DNA from: Mytilus californianus | Taxonomy: Eukaryota; Mollusca; Bivalvia; Mytilida; Mytilidae | Assembly: GCF_021869535.1 (NCBI RefSeq) | Contig: NW_026262712.1 | Location: 101,994,140-102,058,139, forward strand | DNA length: 64,000 nt | Reading direction: 5' to 3' | Part shown: piece by piece, positions 1 through 11,684 of the stretch | Position numbering within the stretch: position 1 is the first letter of the stretch | Layout of the letters: each line of letters opens with the position of its first letter | Notes under the pieces: generated by a model | Told to the model about the DNA's origin: nothing | Databases searched by the model: none | Seen by the model: the letters and a program-made list of their open reading frames with translations, nothing else | Position numbers and translations under genes: made by a program

Positions 1-1189
1 ATAAAGGTGTATATAAAACTGAATTTCACAAAAGATTAGTTGCTACAATTTCGCATTTCACAGCTATATGTGGTATGATATAAACCTTTTCTATTTTGTT
101 ACTAATCTGAATCACTACTATCATAACAGTAATCATTATAATAATCATCATAAAAGCCATCTGAATCATATTGGGCATGATTGACCCTGCTCGATTCCAT
201 TCTGAAAAAAAAATGCAGTACCATTTAATCTTGATTTTAAACAATGCTGTACACTGCAGAATACATACAATACATGTTAACTGATAACTAATATTAATTC
301 CTAGTGCAAAGAACATGTGATGACGTATAATAAATTTTGACAAAAGATGAAGTTGTATCAAATTGCAAGATTTCCTTCATGTAAGGAACATTTATTTTAT
401 ATGATCGGGTATTTCAACAGCTCCATACTATTTAGGATTTATATGTTATTTTTTTTCATCTCTCCATCGATCTATTTCGTACCCGAAAAAATACTCTAGC
501 ATCTTGAGATTTGAGAATGTACACAACACCCCGCCTAAATCTCTCTCTGAAGAGCGGACTGAAGAGCGGGGTTTGCGGCAAAATGTTTTAATGACCATGA
601 AAAAATTAATGACCCTCCCCCTGCTGAAAGTGTTAGCAATATGTTAACCCCTCTTCCTTATATTACTTTTATTTGTCATAAGGGGCAAATTAATATTTAT
701 AAGGGGATGGAAACTGTGCAATGTGTTCAAAATAGGACAAATACCTTTCACAAGCTTAATTAGTTATAGGATATCATGTTTGTAAAATTTCTTATTTGTC
801 GCACAAGCATTTGTTTGCAATGAATTTAAACAAGAAAATAATTATGAATTTTATTTTTCTAAAAAAATTAATAAATTACCGGTCTCGATTTTATCTGTTA
901 CAGCAATTAAAGGAATTATTTACAAGGACAACAATTCATTTCATATACATCTAAATAAGTATCTGTCATCATAAAAACATGGATTGCTATGATTTGAAAA
1001 GTAAATGAAAAACATCAGGTAGGTAAAACTAACATGATTTTTCTCTGTGTAGATACTCCAATTTTTATAGTTGATCCTACTAAACAGATAATGTTTAAAA
1101 TCAAATATAGGAGTAATTTAAGAACAAAATTATATGGGCATCTATTACTATACAACATAATGAACAAATTGTGTAGAAATGTCTTTGAA

Positions 1190-1735
1190 GAGCAATAACT
1201 CCTTAAGGGGTCAAATGAAACTTTGGTCATATCAACTTTTTTGTAGATCTCATTAATCTGAACATTATTGTTCTCTACTGCATTTCTCTCTATCTATAAT
1301 AATATTGAAGATAATAACCAAAAACTGCAAAATTTCCTTAAAATCACCAATTAATGGCAGCAATCCAACAATGGGTTGTTCGGTTCGTCTGAAAATTTCA
1401 CAGCTGATTGATCTTGATCTATTGAACATTTGCTTTAAATGCTTTAGTTTTTGAGAAATAAGCCAAAAACTGCATTTTACCCCTAGGTTCTATTTTAAGC
1501 CATGACGGCCATGTTTGTTGATGATTTAAAATTTCGGATACAATTTATAAACAAGATACCCTAAGGAACATTCAGTCAAAGTTTTAAAGTATTTGGCCTA
1601 GAAGTTTCAGAAGAGAAATTCTTGAAATAGTTTACGATGACGACGGATGACGACAACGACAGACTACGGACGACGGATGCCAAGTAATGGCATAAGCTCA
1701 CATGGGGTCCTTCAGGACACGGTGAGCTAAATATT
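1190..1735 (+). repeat. Interspersed repeat with ACGACGG tail (copy 1)
   Basis: It shares AGCAATAACTCCTTAAGGGG, ACCAAAAACTGCAAAATTTC and CTGCATTTTACCCCTA blocks with 26430-27470 and in part 6720-7160. It ends in a GACGACGGATGACGAC-rich tail and a GCTCAC...GTGAGC hairpin at about 1694-1732. It is probably one non-autonomous transposon family common in bivalves; boundaries are approximate. Confidence 0.7.
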
Positions 1736-2089
1736 AACAAATCACATTTTTTCAAAGGAAGATTGACAATGCGATTGAGAAAGAACACCATGACATATTT
1801 TCAAGTGTGATATGAAAACCCTTGGTGTGGCTCCGTTTAATAATTATATCGACATGACATGAAAACATTACTATAAAGCTTTTAGAAAATGTTCTACAAG
1901 ATAGATCACTGTTATAAATCATAATTAAATATTACAGCTGAATTTGCTAAAGAGAAAATGCATTATTCGAGACCACATTAGGTAATGTTGCATAACTATA
2001 TGAAAAAAGTTTGCGGAAAATATGTTCATACTCATAACAGTTAACGCAAAACTGACAACAGAATGGGGGAAAAAGTAAAATAAAAAAAA

Positions 2090-2600
2090 TACTGAACTCC
2101 GAGGAAAATTCAAAAAGGAAAGTCCCTAATCAAATGGCAAAATCAAAAGCTCAAACACATCTAACGAATGGATAACAACTGTCATATTCCTGACTTGGTA
2201 CAGGCATTTTCTTATGTAGAAAATGGTAGATTAAACCTGGTTTTAAAGCTAGCTAAACCTCTAACTTGTATGACAGTCGCATCAAATTCCATTATATTGA
2301 CAACGATTTGTGAACAAAACAAACAGACACAATAGGTAAACAAGTCACAAATAGGGGTAAAACAGCAACACGAACCCCACCAAAAACTGGGGTAGATTTC
2401 AGGTGCTCCGGAAGGGTAAGCAGATCCTGCTCCATATGTGGAACGACACACAACAGAAAAAAGAAATTCACATATTGAAATCAATGGACAAGTAACACGT
2501 ACATCAATATAAAATCGGCGGCTTTCGTAGGTACTCGGGGAGGTTAAGCAGAATGTAAACCACGTCGTGTTGTCCATATAAGGTACTGTTCCAATCAATC
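2090..2600. repeat. Interspersed repeat family B copy, with a second repeat in inverse orientation
   Basis: Bases about 2090-2330 (CCGAGGAAAATTCAAAAAGG ... TGACAGTCGCATCAAATTCC) recur at about 7436, 17385, 19420, 46850 and 47550. The following part (about 2340-2455, CACGAACCCCACCAAAAACT) is the inverse of 51310-51390 and of the unit at 18185. Confidence 0.75.
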
Positions 2601-2711
2601 ATAAAATATCAAATTAAAAGAGTTATTACATTTAAAAATAATCCCAAGAATCATACATGTAACACTAGAATGATTTCTTAGAAAACAAATATGTCTTAAT
2701 CCCATTGCAAT

Positions 2712-3297
2712 TCACAGTTTGCGATAGTTATTCAAGGTTGGGAGGATTTTCTTGTAAAGAGAAGTTATGTCATCTTCTGGAAATGATCTGTTTCGGATAG
2801 GCAAAAGTACAAAACAGCGATTAAATATATGCTCTACTATTTCTGTGAGTATGTTATTATAAGTAATAATACGAAAAGCATACCTTTCAATCTGAATAAT
2901 TTCGTCGTCGTTCATAAATTCTTTCAAACATATGAAACGTTTGATTTTTGCTGGAAGCGGAAGTGCTGAAATTTTTGTTTCAATCTCAGAACCATTTGAA
3001 ACCATTAAGAGTTGATGTCGAATTGCTTTTCTGCATATATCTGTTAAGGATTTTGGACCTCTATCAATTTTCTCCAAGAATGATTGAAATTCTGCTTTTT
3101 TCGTTTCAATATCATGTCGTTTATAGACACGGTACTTTATTTCGACATTTTCAGGAGTACGCTTAGAGACATCAAAGGCATCGAACCATTCTTCCTTCTT
3201 CACATCCCATCCACTACGTATCAAATATTCTGCAGTTTTGAAGAGTCCATTAGTTATCAAATTGAACAGGACTGGCCGATTGATAATTTGACTTTGT
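2712..3297 (-). CDS. Exon 16: last ankyrin repeat, SOCS box and C-terminal tail
   Basis: Residues about 1527-1721, ending TGA at 2712-2714. The acceptor is CTTTTTCAG (AG at 3298-3299). It begins INRPVLFNLITNGLFKTAEY and LIRSGWDV, the terminal ankyrin typical of ASB proteins, followed by a basic linker. A SOCS box comes next: BC-box SLTDICRKAI at about 1610-1619 (L-x3-C-x3-I, Elongin C contact) and ISALPLPAKIKRF at about 1636-1648 (Cul5-box LPLP). Members of this family use these to bind Elongin B/C and Cullin 5. About 67 residues follow the SOCS box, which is unusual because the box is normally near the C-terminus. No AATAAA is visible on the minus strand in the 600 bases after the stop. Confidence 0.9.
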
Positions 3298-5803
3298 CTG
3301 AAAAAGGTGAATAAGATTAACTTTGTATGTTTTTAATTCAAAATAATGAATGCATTATTATCAAAATTTTATATGGAGCTTCGAACATATCGTTCATTAT
3401 ATCTTGATATATCCAAAGTACCAATACAAATATAACATCTAGTTTGGTAGAATCCAACTACGTAGTGGTGTTTTTTTAAAAATCTTCTCGAAAGCGCTGT
3501 GTTCCTGTGATCACAAAAAAACTACCTTTCATGACTTTCCTTAACCGTCCACAGTATAATGTAATTCGAAAGAAGATACACTATTGGAACAGTTCCTTAC
3601 ATTAACATAACAACTGTATTGTACAAAGAAATTCAACAGTCGGATGATGCTAATATTTCATAAACTTAAAGAATTAATCAATCGAACAAAACACTTTGAA
3701 AATTGAATTGTTTGTGTATTTTTATTAGTTTAATATATTAAAATGAAATAAAATGAATCGCTTGGAAGCAACTTTAACCTGACGTGTTGTGTATTCAGTG
3801 AATTAATTTCTGTCTAAAATCACAGTGCCCCAAAATTACCAGTGTAAAACAATTTAAGCAGGAACACCAATGGTCTTATCTATTTCAAAAACGAGAAATG
3901 AGAATCACCTATGGACCAGTTCAATGAACGACAACCACTGAACAACAGGCTCCTGACTTCGGACATGTGCATAAGAATACAGCAATTTTAAACGTTTAAA
4001 CAGGCGCTAATCTTCACCCTAACCTACGACACGCTATAAAATATCAATTTGAATGACTTAACTCGATTAAACAGATATTTAAACAAAAACAAGTAAACAT
4101 ACAATGAACGAATGAGTTTGATTTATGACACAATATAAAAACAAAATGTAAAATCAAAATACCGAACTGTGAGGAAAATTCAAAACGTAAAGACCATATA
4201 TAATCAACCATATATCAAAAATCGGGAATAGGAAACGAATTAAAGGAAAGGTACGATCATCCTGTGCAGAATATGTTGTAATATAAAGATTACGAATCAT
4301 TGTTATATCAAGCAATCACAAATATATAACTAGATTTGCTATTTCAAGCATATTTTGTTTTTCTTCCCGTAGAATAAGATTGAGTTCTATACACAGTTTG
4401 GGATTTCTTTTTAATCTAAAACTAGATCATCGCGCGAGGAAGAACGTGGCGTCACGTGATGCGCAGCACATTTATAGTCTTTTTAGAGGGGACCTTGGAA
4501 CAGACAACATGTGTATATATTGACGGAGCGGCAAAATAACTGTTCATTTTGTTTTTCAATAGCTCGCATATCACACGATAGATGTATCTTATTTTGTACA
4601 ATTTAATTACACGTTCATTGATTGATTTCATCTAATGTGCATATTTAAGCACGTGTTTGATTCCCGGACGTGTAATTTAATGCAAGTGCAGAAATGTCAA
4701 TAATATATGCTCTTAGTGTTTCTCCCTCTCTCAGTGGCGATTTCCTCTTCAAAGCACGGTTAGAATAGAATAGAAGCACGTTAAATTATATATTCGTTTT
4801 CTTCTAGCATATTCAGCAGATGTTTTGCAGCACAGATTTGAATTTGATCGTATGCACACCCTCTTGATTACAGAATTGTGCCTCAAATCGCTAGGTGTTT
4901 TATGTTTTTTATTCTGTTTCCATGGCAACGGCAGCCATTTTAAAAATTTCAAAGACAGATGACATTTCAATACCATTTAACATGGATCGAGCTTAAATTT
5001 TGTAAGAAAATGTTACTATTACTATGACGTTTTTTCCCATATGGGTCAATATAGCACTTTTAGCCTTTTCTCCATGGTCACAGCAGCAATCTAATAAATT
5101 CCAACGGCACTCCATTCTACAGTTCATACTATTGTTACAGCTGTTTATGTTTGGGGGTGGTGGTATGTGTAACGGTCGATTTTCTATGAATTAATTAAGG
5201 ATTTATTTTCGTTCTTTTAACGTTTGAACTGTTTCCATGGCAACAGTAGCCATTTTTAAAGTTCTTGAGAAGGATGGCACATTTTCGAATGATGAGTTAT
5301 AATTTCTGAAAGTTTCATTTAATTTGGACCATTTTTCGGTTTTTCACCATTTAGCCGTTTTTTTGGTAACAGCGGCTATCTTGAAAATTCCAAACCCTAA
5401 GTGCACATCTGCACTTGGGGATAGTCATCATGGTGCAGTTTTATCAATGTTTGTCAAGTCATCTCCGAGAACTAAGCTGGACAAAAAATGTGGTATGTAA
5501 ATTCGTTAGAATAACAATATGTCCCCCTTTTCCAAAGGGATGTCATAATTATAGAATTTAAATTAAAAAATGTTCCCTATTTGTTGAATATTATAAGAAA
5601 AAGAGAAAACATCAATTATGAGATGACCAAACTTCATCCCCATTTAAATGCAGATCACTTTACGGTGAAATTTATATACGAAATTTACGGTATTTTAATA
5701 GTTTTATTTTAAGATTAAAGTTTTAGTAAGCAACAACTTTTAACAATTTTGACGTAAGCCTGATAAACTATGAGGATAGACAGTAATAAAGTAGTATACT
5801 CAC
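3298..5803 (-). other. Intron 15
   Basis: About 2.5 kb. It holds a degraded antisense copy of repeat family A (about 3880-4140), a fragment of family B (about 4150-4250), a short CpG-rich spot near 4430-4475 and the degenerate tandem repeat at 4900-5420. The remaining AT-rich sequence shows nothing recognisable. Confidence 0.7.
4900..5420 (+). repeat. Degenerate ~150-bp tandem repeat around CCATGGCAACGGCAGCCATT
   Basis: The motif TTCCATGGCAACGGCAGCCA at about 4917 recurs in altered form near 5070 (CCATGGTCACAGCAGCAAT), 5232 (CCATGGCAACAGTAGCCATT) and 5360 (TGGTAACAGCGGCTATCTTG), each followed by an ATTCCAAA-like segment. Four diverged units of about 130-160 bp fit best. Confidence 0.55.
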
Positions 5804-6092
5804 AACTGCATTTCTCGAGCGGATAAATCTTTGGTTTTTGGATCGATTGATTCAAGTGACACAGGACCTAAATCTGCACCTCCACAAACAAGTATATTCA
5901 ATAAGGACACGTCTACCGTTATAAAGCCGTATTGTTCTTCTTTTTCCTCTTTTATCTGGAGACCTTTAATGTCATTGATCATATGCTGCACTAAAACATC
6001 AAGAGGTCTTTCCCCAGTCGTAGACACTGCATTTAAATTAGATCCACATTTCACGAGAAGTGATGCCATTTCATATCTATCCTCTAACTGAC
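5804..6092 (-). CDS. Exon 15: ankyrin repeats, phase-changing exon
   Basis: Residues about 1431-1527. The acceptor is AATATAG (AG at 6093-6094), chosen because only it restores frame with exon 14; its pyrimidine tract is poor. The donor AGTT|GTGAGT (GT at 5802-5803) is strong. It encodes DRYEMASLLVKCGSNLNAVS, TTGERPLDVLVQHM, a charged QIKEEKEEQ loop, and VSLLNILVCGGADLGPVS. Unlike all others it enters in phase 1 and leaves in phase 2, so it links the duplicated ankyrin modules to a separate SOCS exon. Confidence 0.84.
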
Positions 6093-7288
6093 CTATATTA
6101 TACAAGTTTCGAATTACGCAACAAAAATTATATAGTAATATGTAATATCAAGTCCGGAAGCTTAATTAACTAATGCATCTTAAAATTAAAATAAAAAGAT
6201 GAATGTAATAATACTTTAGAGCTAAATAATATCAAATCATAATTCATGGAGATGAGGTAGTTATTTCATATATGTCAAAATCGAACTTGACTCAGATATT
6301 ATGGTTCACCACGTCTTCTAATATCTTTATACTGTTCATTGTGTTAGAAATTAAACAGTTTTGTCAAACGCTACGTTTATTATAACTCGAAATAACAAAT
6401 TTTGTATAGGTAACCAAGGGAACTAGTTTTGAACGGAAAATGAAAATATATAGGACACATTTAAATTATGATTCAGGACATTGTTTTTAAACCTTATTAT
6501 GATACTAAAAGTAATATTTCAAAATAAAAATTTACGAAATTACGATCGAAACTCGTCATCATTCCGCTAATTGTGACAAAATAGGCTGAGTTTAATAATA
6601 TTCTAAAAGTGATTGAATGAGAGGCAGTTGTTAATAGTTGTTCAAATCTCAAAAATTAGTTAAACAAATACAAATCAGGGGAAAACAAAAATATATTAAA
6701 TAGCATAAGCTTCACGGGGAGATCTTACTTTGCTAACATTATTGCTGTTTACAGTTTATCACTATTTATAATAACATTCAAGAATAAGACCAAAAAACTG
6801 GAAAATTTCCTTTACATTACTAATTCAGGGGCAGCAACCAAATAACAGGGCAGATAGATCTATACCAGGTGAACATTTCAACCCTGTCGTATTTGCTTGA
6901 AATGCTTTAGTTTCAGAGATATAAGCCAACAACTGCATTTTAACCCTATGTTCTATTTTTAGCCATGTCGACCATGTTGTTTGGCAGGCGGAGTACTAGT
7001 CGTTGGACACGTTTTTTTAAACTAGATACCCTAATGATGATTGTTGCCAAGTTTGGTTGAATTTGTATATGTAGTTTTAGAGGAGAAGATTTTGTAAAAG
7101 ATTACACTCAGCTAAGAACAAAATTTCCAGGGGAACTATGCCTGAGAGTAGAAAGTCCTTTGTATATTTCATTCATTAATGATTTATAAACAATAAAATG
7201 ATTAAAAATGGCTGTATTAATGATATTTCATGATTTCATATAAGTGCTGCCTTCCTGGCTTGGGATTGCAAGTGAGTTATAAAAAAGC

Positions 7289-7310
7289 ATATATATATAT
7301 ATATATATAT
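7289..7310. repeat. (AT)n microsatellite
   Basis: An uninterrupted AT dinucleotide run of about 11 units. Confidence 0.95.
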
Positions 7311-7934
7311 GAATACGAGTCGAGTTTGACTGCCAATGATAGAAATATCAACGTAAGACTAAGTTACCAACTGATACAGATTACGGATATAAACCGTGGA
7401 TCCGCAATCGTTACAAAAAAAAAAAAAAAATAAAATATACAAGGAAAATTCAAAACGGAAAGTCCCTAGTCGAATGGCAAAATCAGAAGCTCAAACACAT
7501 CAAACGAATGGATAACAACTGTCTTTTTAGCCTCTCACTTGCATGACATTCGCATAAAATTCCAGTATATTGACAACGATGGTTGAACTTATTAAACAGA
7601 CATTATGGGTAAAAACGTCAAAAATTGAGGAACATTGAGCAACACAATGTCGTCTGCATTCGACGTGATTCAGAAAACACATCCTGGTTTTTGATTTGCT
7701 TTTATTTTTTTTAAAGTATTGGATTTATTGTAGATATCATCTAATCGGTTATTCATGTAAAGTTATTTATCCCATTAAATAGATGAAAATAATAAATATT
7801 TTGAATGTGAAATACATATAAATTTAAACAGAAATAAGAATTGTAATATGTAAAATAAATATATAACAAATTATTTTCAGGTCATAGTACGGAAAGAGCA
7901 GAGATAAGATTATTCTGTGGAAATGTTAAAAGAG

Positions 7935-8691
7935 GATTATGATGATGTCAAACTTCATTGGCAAACAATAAAAGGGGCAGTCCGAATGTATAGACCTCCC
8001 GAAAGCACTCTTCATGGAAGGCTAAGTGACACAGGAGATGTTAAAGATCTAAGAATATATATCCTGCTATATTTACTCTTATAGAAGAAGTTGAACTTAC
8101 AGTACATTGTTTATTAATGGCTGATAAAGGACACGGATATACACGCTGTTAAATTATGGAAATTGATTAAAATTTGTCCAAAACAATTAAGAAATATTAA
8201 TAAAGTATTGCGACATCATTTACTAAAATTTATTTTAATTAATGAAAAATAAAGGCTACAGTGGTATACCGGTGTTCAAAAGTCATAAATTGATTGAAGG
8301 AAAAACAAATCCGGGTAACAAACTTAATCCGAGGGAAACTATAAGAGTAAAACAAAGGAACAACAGGACCACTGAAGTGCAACAAAAACAAACGCCAACA
8401 TACATAGAAACGAACTATTCGGTAACATCTGTCATATTCCTGACTTGGTACATTTTAAGAAAAATATGGCGGGTTGAATCTGTTTTTTCGGCTAGCCAAA
8501 CATCCCGTTAAAATTGGCAATGTTTAAAATTATATTGCTAAAAGGACAACACTACGTAACAGAAATACAGAACAAACACAAGGAAGAACCCTCGTCACAA
8601 AGAAACGCGCAAAGTAATAATATAATGGTCAACAAAACATGCAGACCGCAGAACTACAAAGAACATCTGCCATTAACGACAGACACCACAA
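7935..8691 (+). repeat. Tandem segmental duplication, copy 1
   Basis: It starts GATTATGATGATGTCAAACT and is followed 802 bp later by a near-identical copy at 8737. Matching runs to CAGACACCACAA at 8691. The interior contains dispersed mussel repeat sequence (TATACCGGTGTTCAAAAGTC, also seen diverged near 24160). No intact protein is encoded; the 76- and 89-codon readings here are repeat sequence and recur in copy 2. Confidence 0.9.
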
Positions 8692-8736
8692 ACAGTGACG
8701 CACTTACTTACGTAACGAACATGCAATCTCTAACTC

Positions 8737-9596
8737 GATTATGATGATGTCAAACTTCATTGGCAAACAATAAAAGTGGCAGTCCGAATGTATAGACCTC
8801 CCGAAAGCACTCTTCATGGAAGGCTAAGTGACACAAGAGATGTTAAAGATCTTAGAATATATGTCCTGCTATATTTACCTTTATAGAAGAAGTTGAACTT
8901 ACAGTACATTGTTTATCAATGGCTGATAAAGGACACGGATATACACGCTGTTAAATTATGGAAATTGATTAAAATTTGTCCAAAACAATAAATAAGAAAT
9001 ATTAATAAAGAATTGCGATATCATTTACTAAAATTTAATGATAAATAAAGGCTACAGTAGTATACCGGTGTTCAAAAGTCATAAATTGATTGAAGGAAAA
9101 ACAAATCCAGGTAACAAACTTAATCCGAGGGAAACTATAAGAGTAAAAAAAAGGAACAACAGGACCACTGAAGTGCAACAGAAACAAACGCCAACATACA
9201 TTATCTACATGATCTAGTAATTATCTACATGATCTAGTAATTATGTCTTATCGTTTGTAGTCCAAATATTTATAAAATTGCCTTCCAATACCATCATTGT
9301 CGTGAAACATAGAAACGAACTATTCGGTAACATCTGTCATATTCCTGACTTGGTACATTTTAAGAAAAATATGGCGGGTTGAATCTGTTTTTTCGGCTAG
9401 CCAAACATCCCGTTTAAATTGGCAATGTTTAAAATTATATTGCTAAAAGGACAACACTACGTAACAGAAATACAGAACAAATACACGGAAGAACCCTCGT
9501 CACAAAGAAATGCGCAAAGTAATAATATAATGGTCAACAAAACATGCAGACCGCAGAACTACAAAGAACATCTGCCATTAACGACAGACACCACAA
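8737..9596 (+). repeat. Tandem segmental duplication, copy 2 (carries a 109-bp insertion)
   Basis: Matches copy 1 with a few substitutions and small indels, except for an insertion at about 9202-9310 absent from copy 1, where CATACAT is followed directly by AGAAACG. Confidence 0.9.
9202..9310 (+). repeat. Patchwork insertion made of two inverse-copied pieces
   Basis: The left part holds two direct copies of ATTATCTACATGATCTAGTA (9200-9219 and 9220-9239), which is the exact reverse complement of 10951-10970. The right part, 9241-9307, is the reverse complement of 9636-9702 with one mismatch in 67 bases. It is flanked by ACAT on both sides. Confidence 0.85.
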
Positions 9597-9635
9597 TCTT
9601 TATACAATTATTTTCACAAAAGCAGTCAAAACAAT

Positions 9636-9702
9636 TTTCACGACAATGATGGTATTGAAAGGCAATTTTATAAATATTTGGACTACAAACGATAAGACAT
9701 AA
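9636..9702 (-). repeat. Inverted partner of 9241-9307
   Basis: 67 bases that pair with 9241-9307 (one mismatch), separated by a 328-base spacer; together they could form a long stem. Confidence 0.9.
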
Positions 9703-10950
9703 CACATTATCAAACTGAAACCTAACAGAAACATAAAAAACAAATAAATGAAAGTTGGATGTACAAAATACAGAGACACGTCGTTAAGAAATGCAAATTC
9801 ACACTCGGTATTACAGTCATATTCGTGAATAGGTACTTAGCAGACAGGCGACATAGTTGTCAAACCACAATCGTAGACATGGTAGAAATGTAATTAATAA
9901 GTTTAGACCCATCGACACATATTGATCAATAAATTCGGGATGGTGTCCATAAAATTTACGGAGAGTCATTTTTAATCTTTCCTCCTCTTAACTCTGTTGA
10001 AGCAGTTTCTGCGTAAGGAGAACACTCCTGTATATGAAGCCAGTATAGTCTGAACAAGCACGAGCATAAATGTTATCAAAATTTGAATAGTATTAGTCAA
10101 CATCATTAGCAGTCTGTCTGGTTCAAAGTGAACAGCATTCGATTGTGCAAATATTTCCTTTATTCAATATGAACTATATTTTGATAGCATGCGCGAAATC
10201 ACTGGACATTTGTAAAATTGTCGAAATAGGGCTTTCTCTATTTTGGGACACACATACCAAAAAATCTTAAAGGTAAAGTCATTCCTAAAGAAGCTTTAAT
10301 TAATCTGAAGTATGTCATGATGAATTTGTTCACAAAAGTTTAATAAATTATATGTTTTATGAGTAAGCCCAAACGTGAGCAGAAGTCTTATATACACGGA
10401 CCCAACGGACTGCACCGTACCTAAACTAACAACGATGCATTATAACATGTATAGAATAAGGCGATTGCATTATCTTTTAAGCAGTTTTTTTGTATTGATT
10501 TGCAGATCACAAAAGTGAGCAATATTAATTAACATCTCTGTTTTCATAATTATCAAATTGACTTATTATACAAGTTATACCTTTTGACAACACAGCAATC
10601 AGTGACATATTCAAAAATGTTTTGGTAATTAGCGCTGATCACTTGAGTGTTGTGATAATCCATTAATCAAGTGCATCAGTACTGGTATTTATTTGTTATC
10701 GATTCACTGTCAGTGACTCAAGTTTACGTTGTTTATATATGTAACAACTCAATACAGTGATTTTTTTCTATTGTATTTTGTCATTCAGAGGAAACACAGT
10801 GAAAATTTAACCTGCCAATTATGTCATCAAATCGCGAAAAAAAAAATGCCGACAGACAAAACTCCGACACGGTATTCGCCATTTGATTAGAACCTTCCTT
10901 TTTCTGAATTTTCCCCGGAGTTCGTATTTTTCATATTTTACGTTTCACTG

Positions 10951-10970
10951 TACTAGATCATGTAGATAAT
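10951..10970 (-). repeat. 20-bp inverted partner of 9200-9239 motif
   Basis: TACTAGATCATGTAGATAAT, exact reverse complement of the 20-mer found twice at 9200-9239. Confidence 0.9.
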
Positions 10971-11387
10971 TGAACATTACCATTATCGTTTTAATAATCA
11001 GAGGTCAGGTATGTAAAAAAAAAATTTCAACAGGGAGCTGACCTGTTCTCAGGCCTGGTCTAAAGCAGAACTTTTCACATATCTGGTCTGGAGCAGACAT
11101 GTCCTCATGACTGCTCAAAAGTAAACCTGTCTACAAGTCTGGTCAATAAGTCTGTAGTAGTTTTCAAAAAACTGACATTGGTCTGATCTACCAATAAATT
11201 AACGTTCTTGAACATTTAAAATTGCCTAAGGTAACTGGAAAGCAGTCAACAAGTCTTACACAAGTTAATACTCGTACAGGTTATGACTGCACTCACTTGT
11301 AAATACTAAAAATCCATAGTTTGAGAAATCGAATACACCAAATAAAATTTAACGTTTTGAGTTTCAGAAATAACATGACTTTCTTAC

Positions 11388-11684
11388 CTTTTGCACAAGC
11401 ATAATGTAAAGCTGTTTTCTTCATGTCATCAGCAAAATTGACATCAGCTCCATAATTTATTATCTCTTCAACAAGACGGCTGTCTTGATACCAAACACAG
11501 TCAATTAAGTTAGACCCGTTTGCTTTACGTTTATTCGGATCAGCACCCTTCTGCAGCAGGGAATGTATAAAAGAAATCCAGGAGTCGATATTTCTATAAT
11601 TCTGAATATAATTTTGAAGACAGTATCCAAGTTTTGGGTCCGCTCCGCTTTTCAACAAAACATTCGCTATGTCTAAAACTGTTT
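11388..11684 (-). CDS. Exon 14: three ankyrin repeats
   Basis: Residues about 1332-1430. The acceptor is TTTCTTCAACAG (AG at 11685-11686); a second CAG six bases downstream would remove two codons in frame. The donor is AAAG|GTAAGA (GT at 11386-11387). Repeats: TVLDIANVLLKSGADPKLGY, a helix-rich linker, QKGADPNKRKANGSNLIDCV and NYGADVNFADDMKKTALHYA. The start TVLDIANVLL resembles VLEIAVELV at the start of exon 6, suggesting those exons share a recent origin. Confidence 0.87.

Larger units (their letters stand above)
1..2711. other. 3' flank of the gene; repeats, no coding region recognised
   Basis: Bases 1-1180 hold only AT-rich sequence with no convincing exon; a 111-codon minus-strand reading at 26-361 has biased, hydrophobic composition and no recognisable domain. 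From about 1190 to 2600 the sequence is interspersed repeat. The 3' untranslated region of the ankyrin/SOCS gene must start at 2711 but its end cannot be placed. Confidence 0.6.
6093..11387 (-). other. Intron 14
   Basis: About 5.3 kb. Repeat copies occupy about 6720-7160 (ACGACGG family, partial) and 7436-7640 (family B); 7935-9596 is a tandem duplication. Bases 6093-6700 and 9710-11000 show no recognised gene or repeat. About 11020-11170 is a degenerate CCTGGTCT/GCAGAC-rich tandem stretch (variants of CTGGTCTAAAGCAGA). Confidence 0.7.

Noticed and set aside
26..361. 111-codon minus-strand frame at the left edge
   Set aside because: Hydrophobic, isoleucine-rich translation of AT-rich DNA, no domain, no splice or 3' gene context.
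2212..2598. 128-codon minus-strand frame
   Set aside because: Lies wholly within dispersed repeats also seen near 51310 and in family B copies.
5831..6091. 86-codon plus-strand frame
   Set aside because: Antisense shadow of exon 15.
8242..9649. Repeated plus-strand small proteins (MAMFKIILLKGQHYVT and partner)
   Set aside because: Identity between the two copies is due to the DNA tandem duplication; the sequence is dispersed repeat and no family is recognisable.
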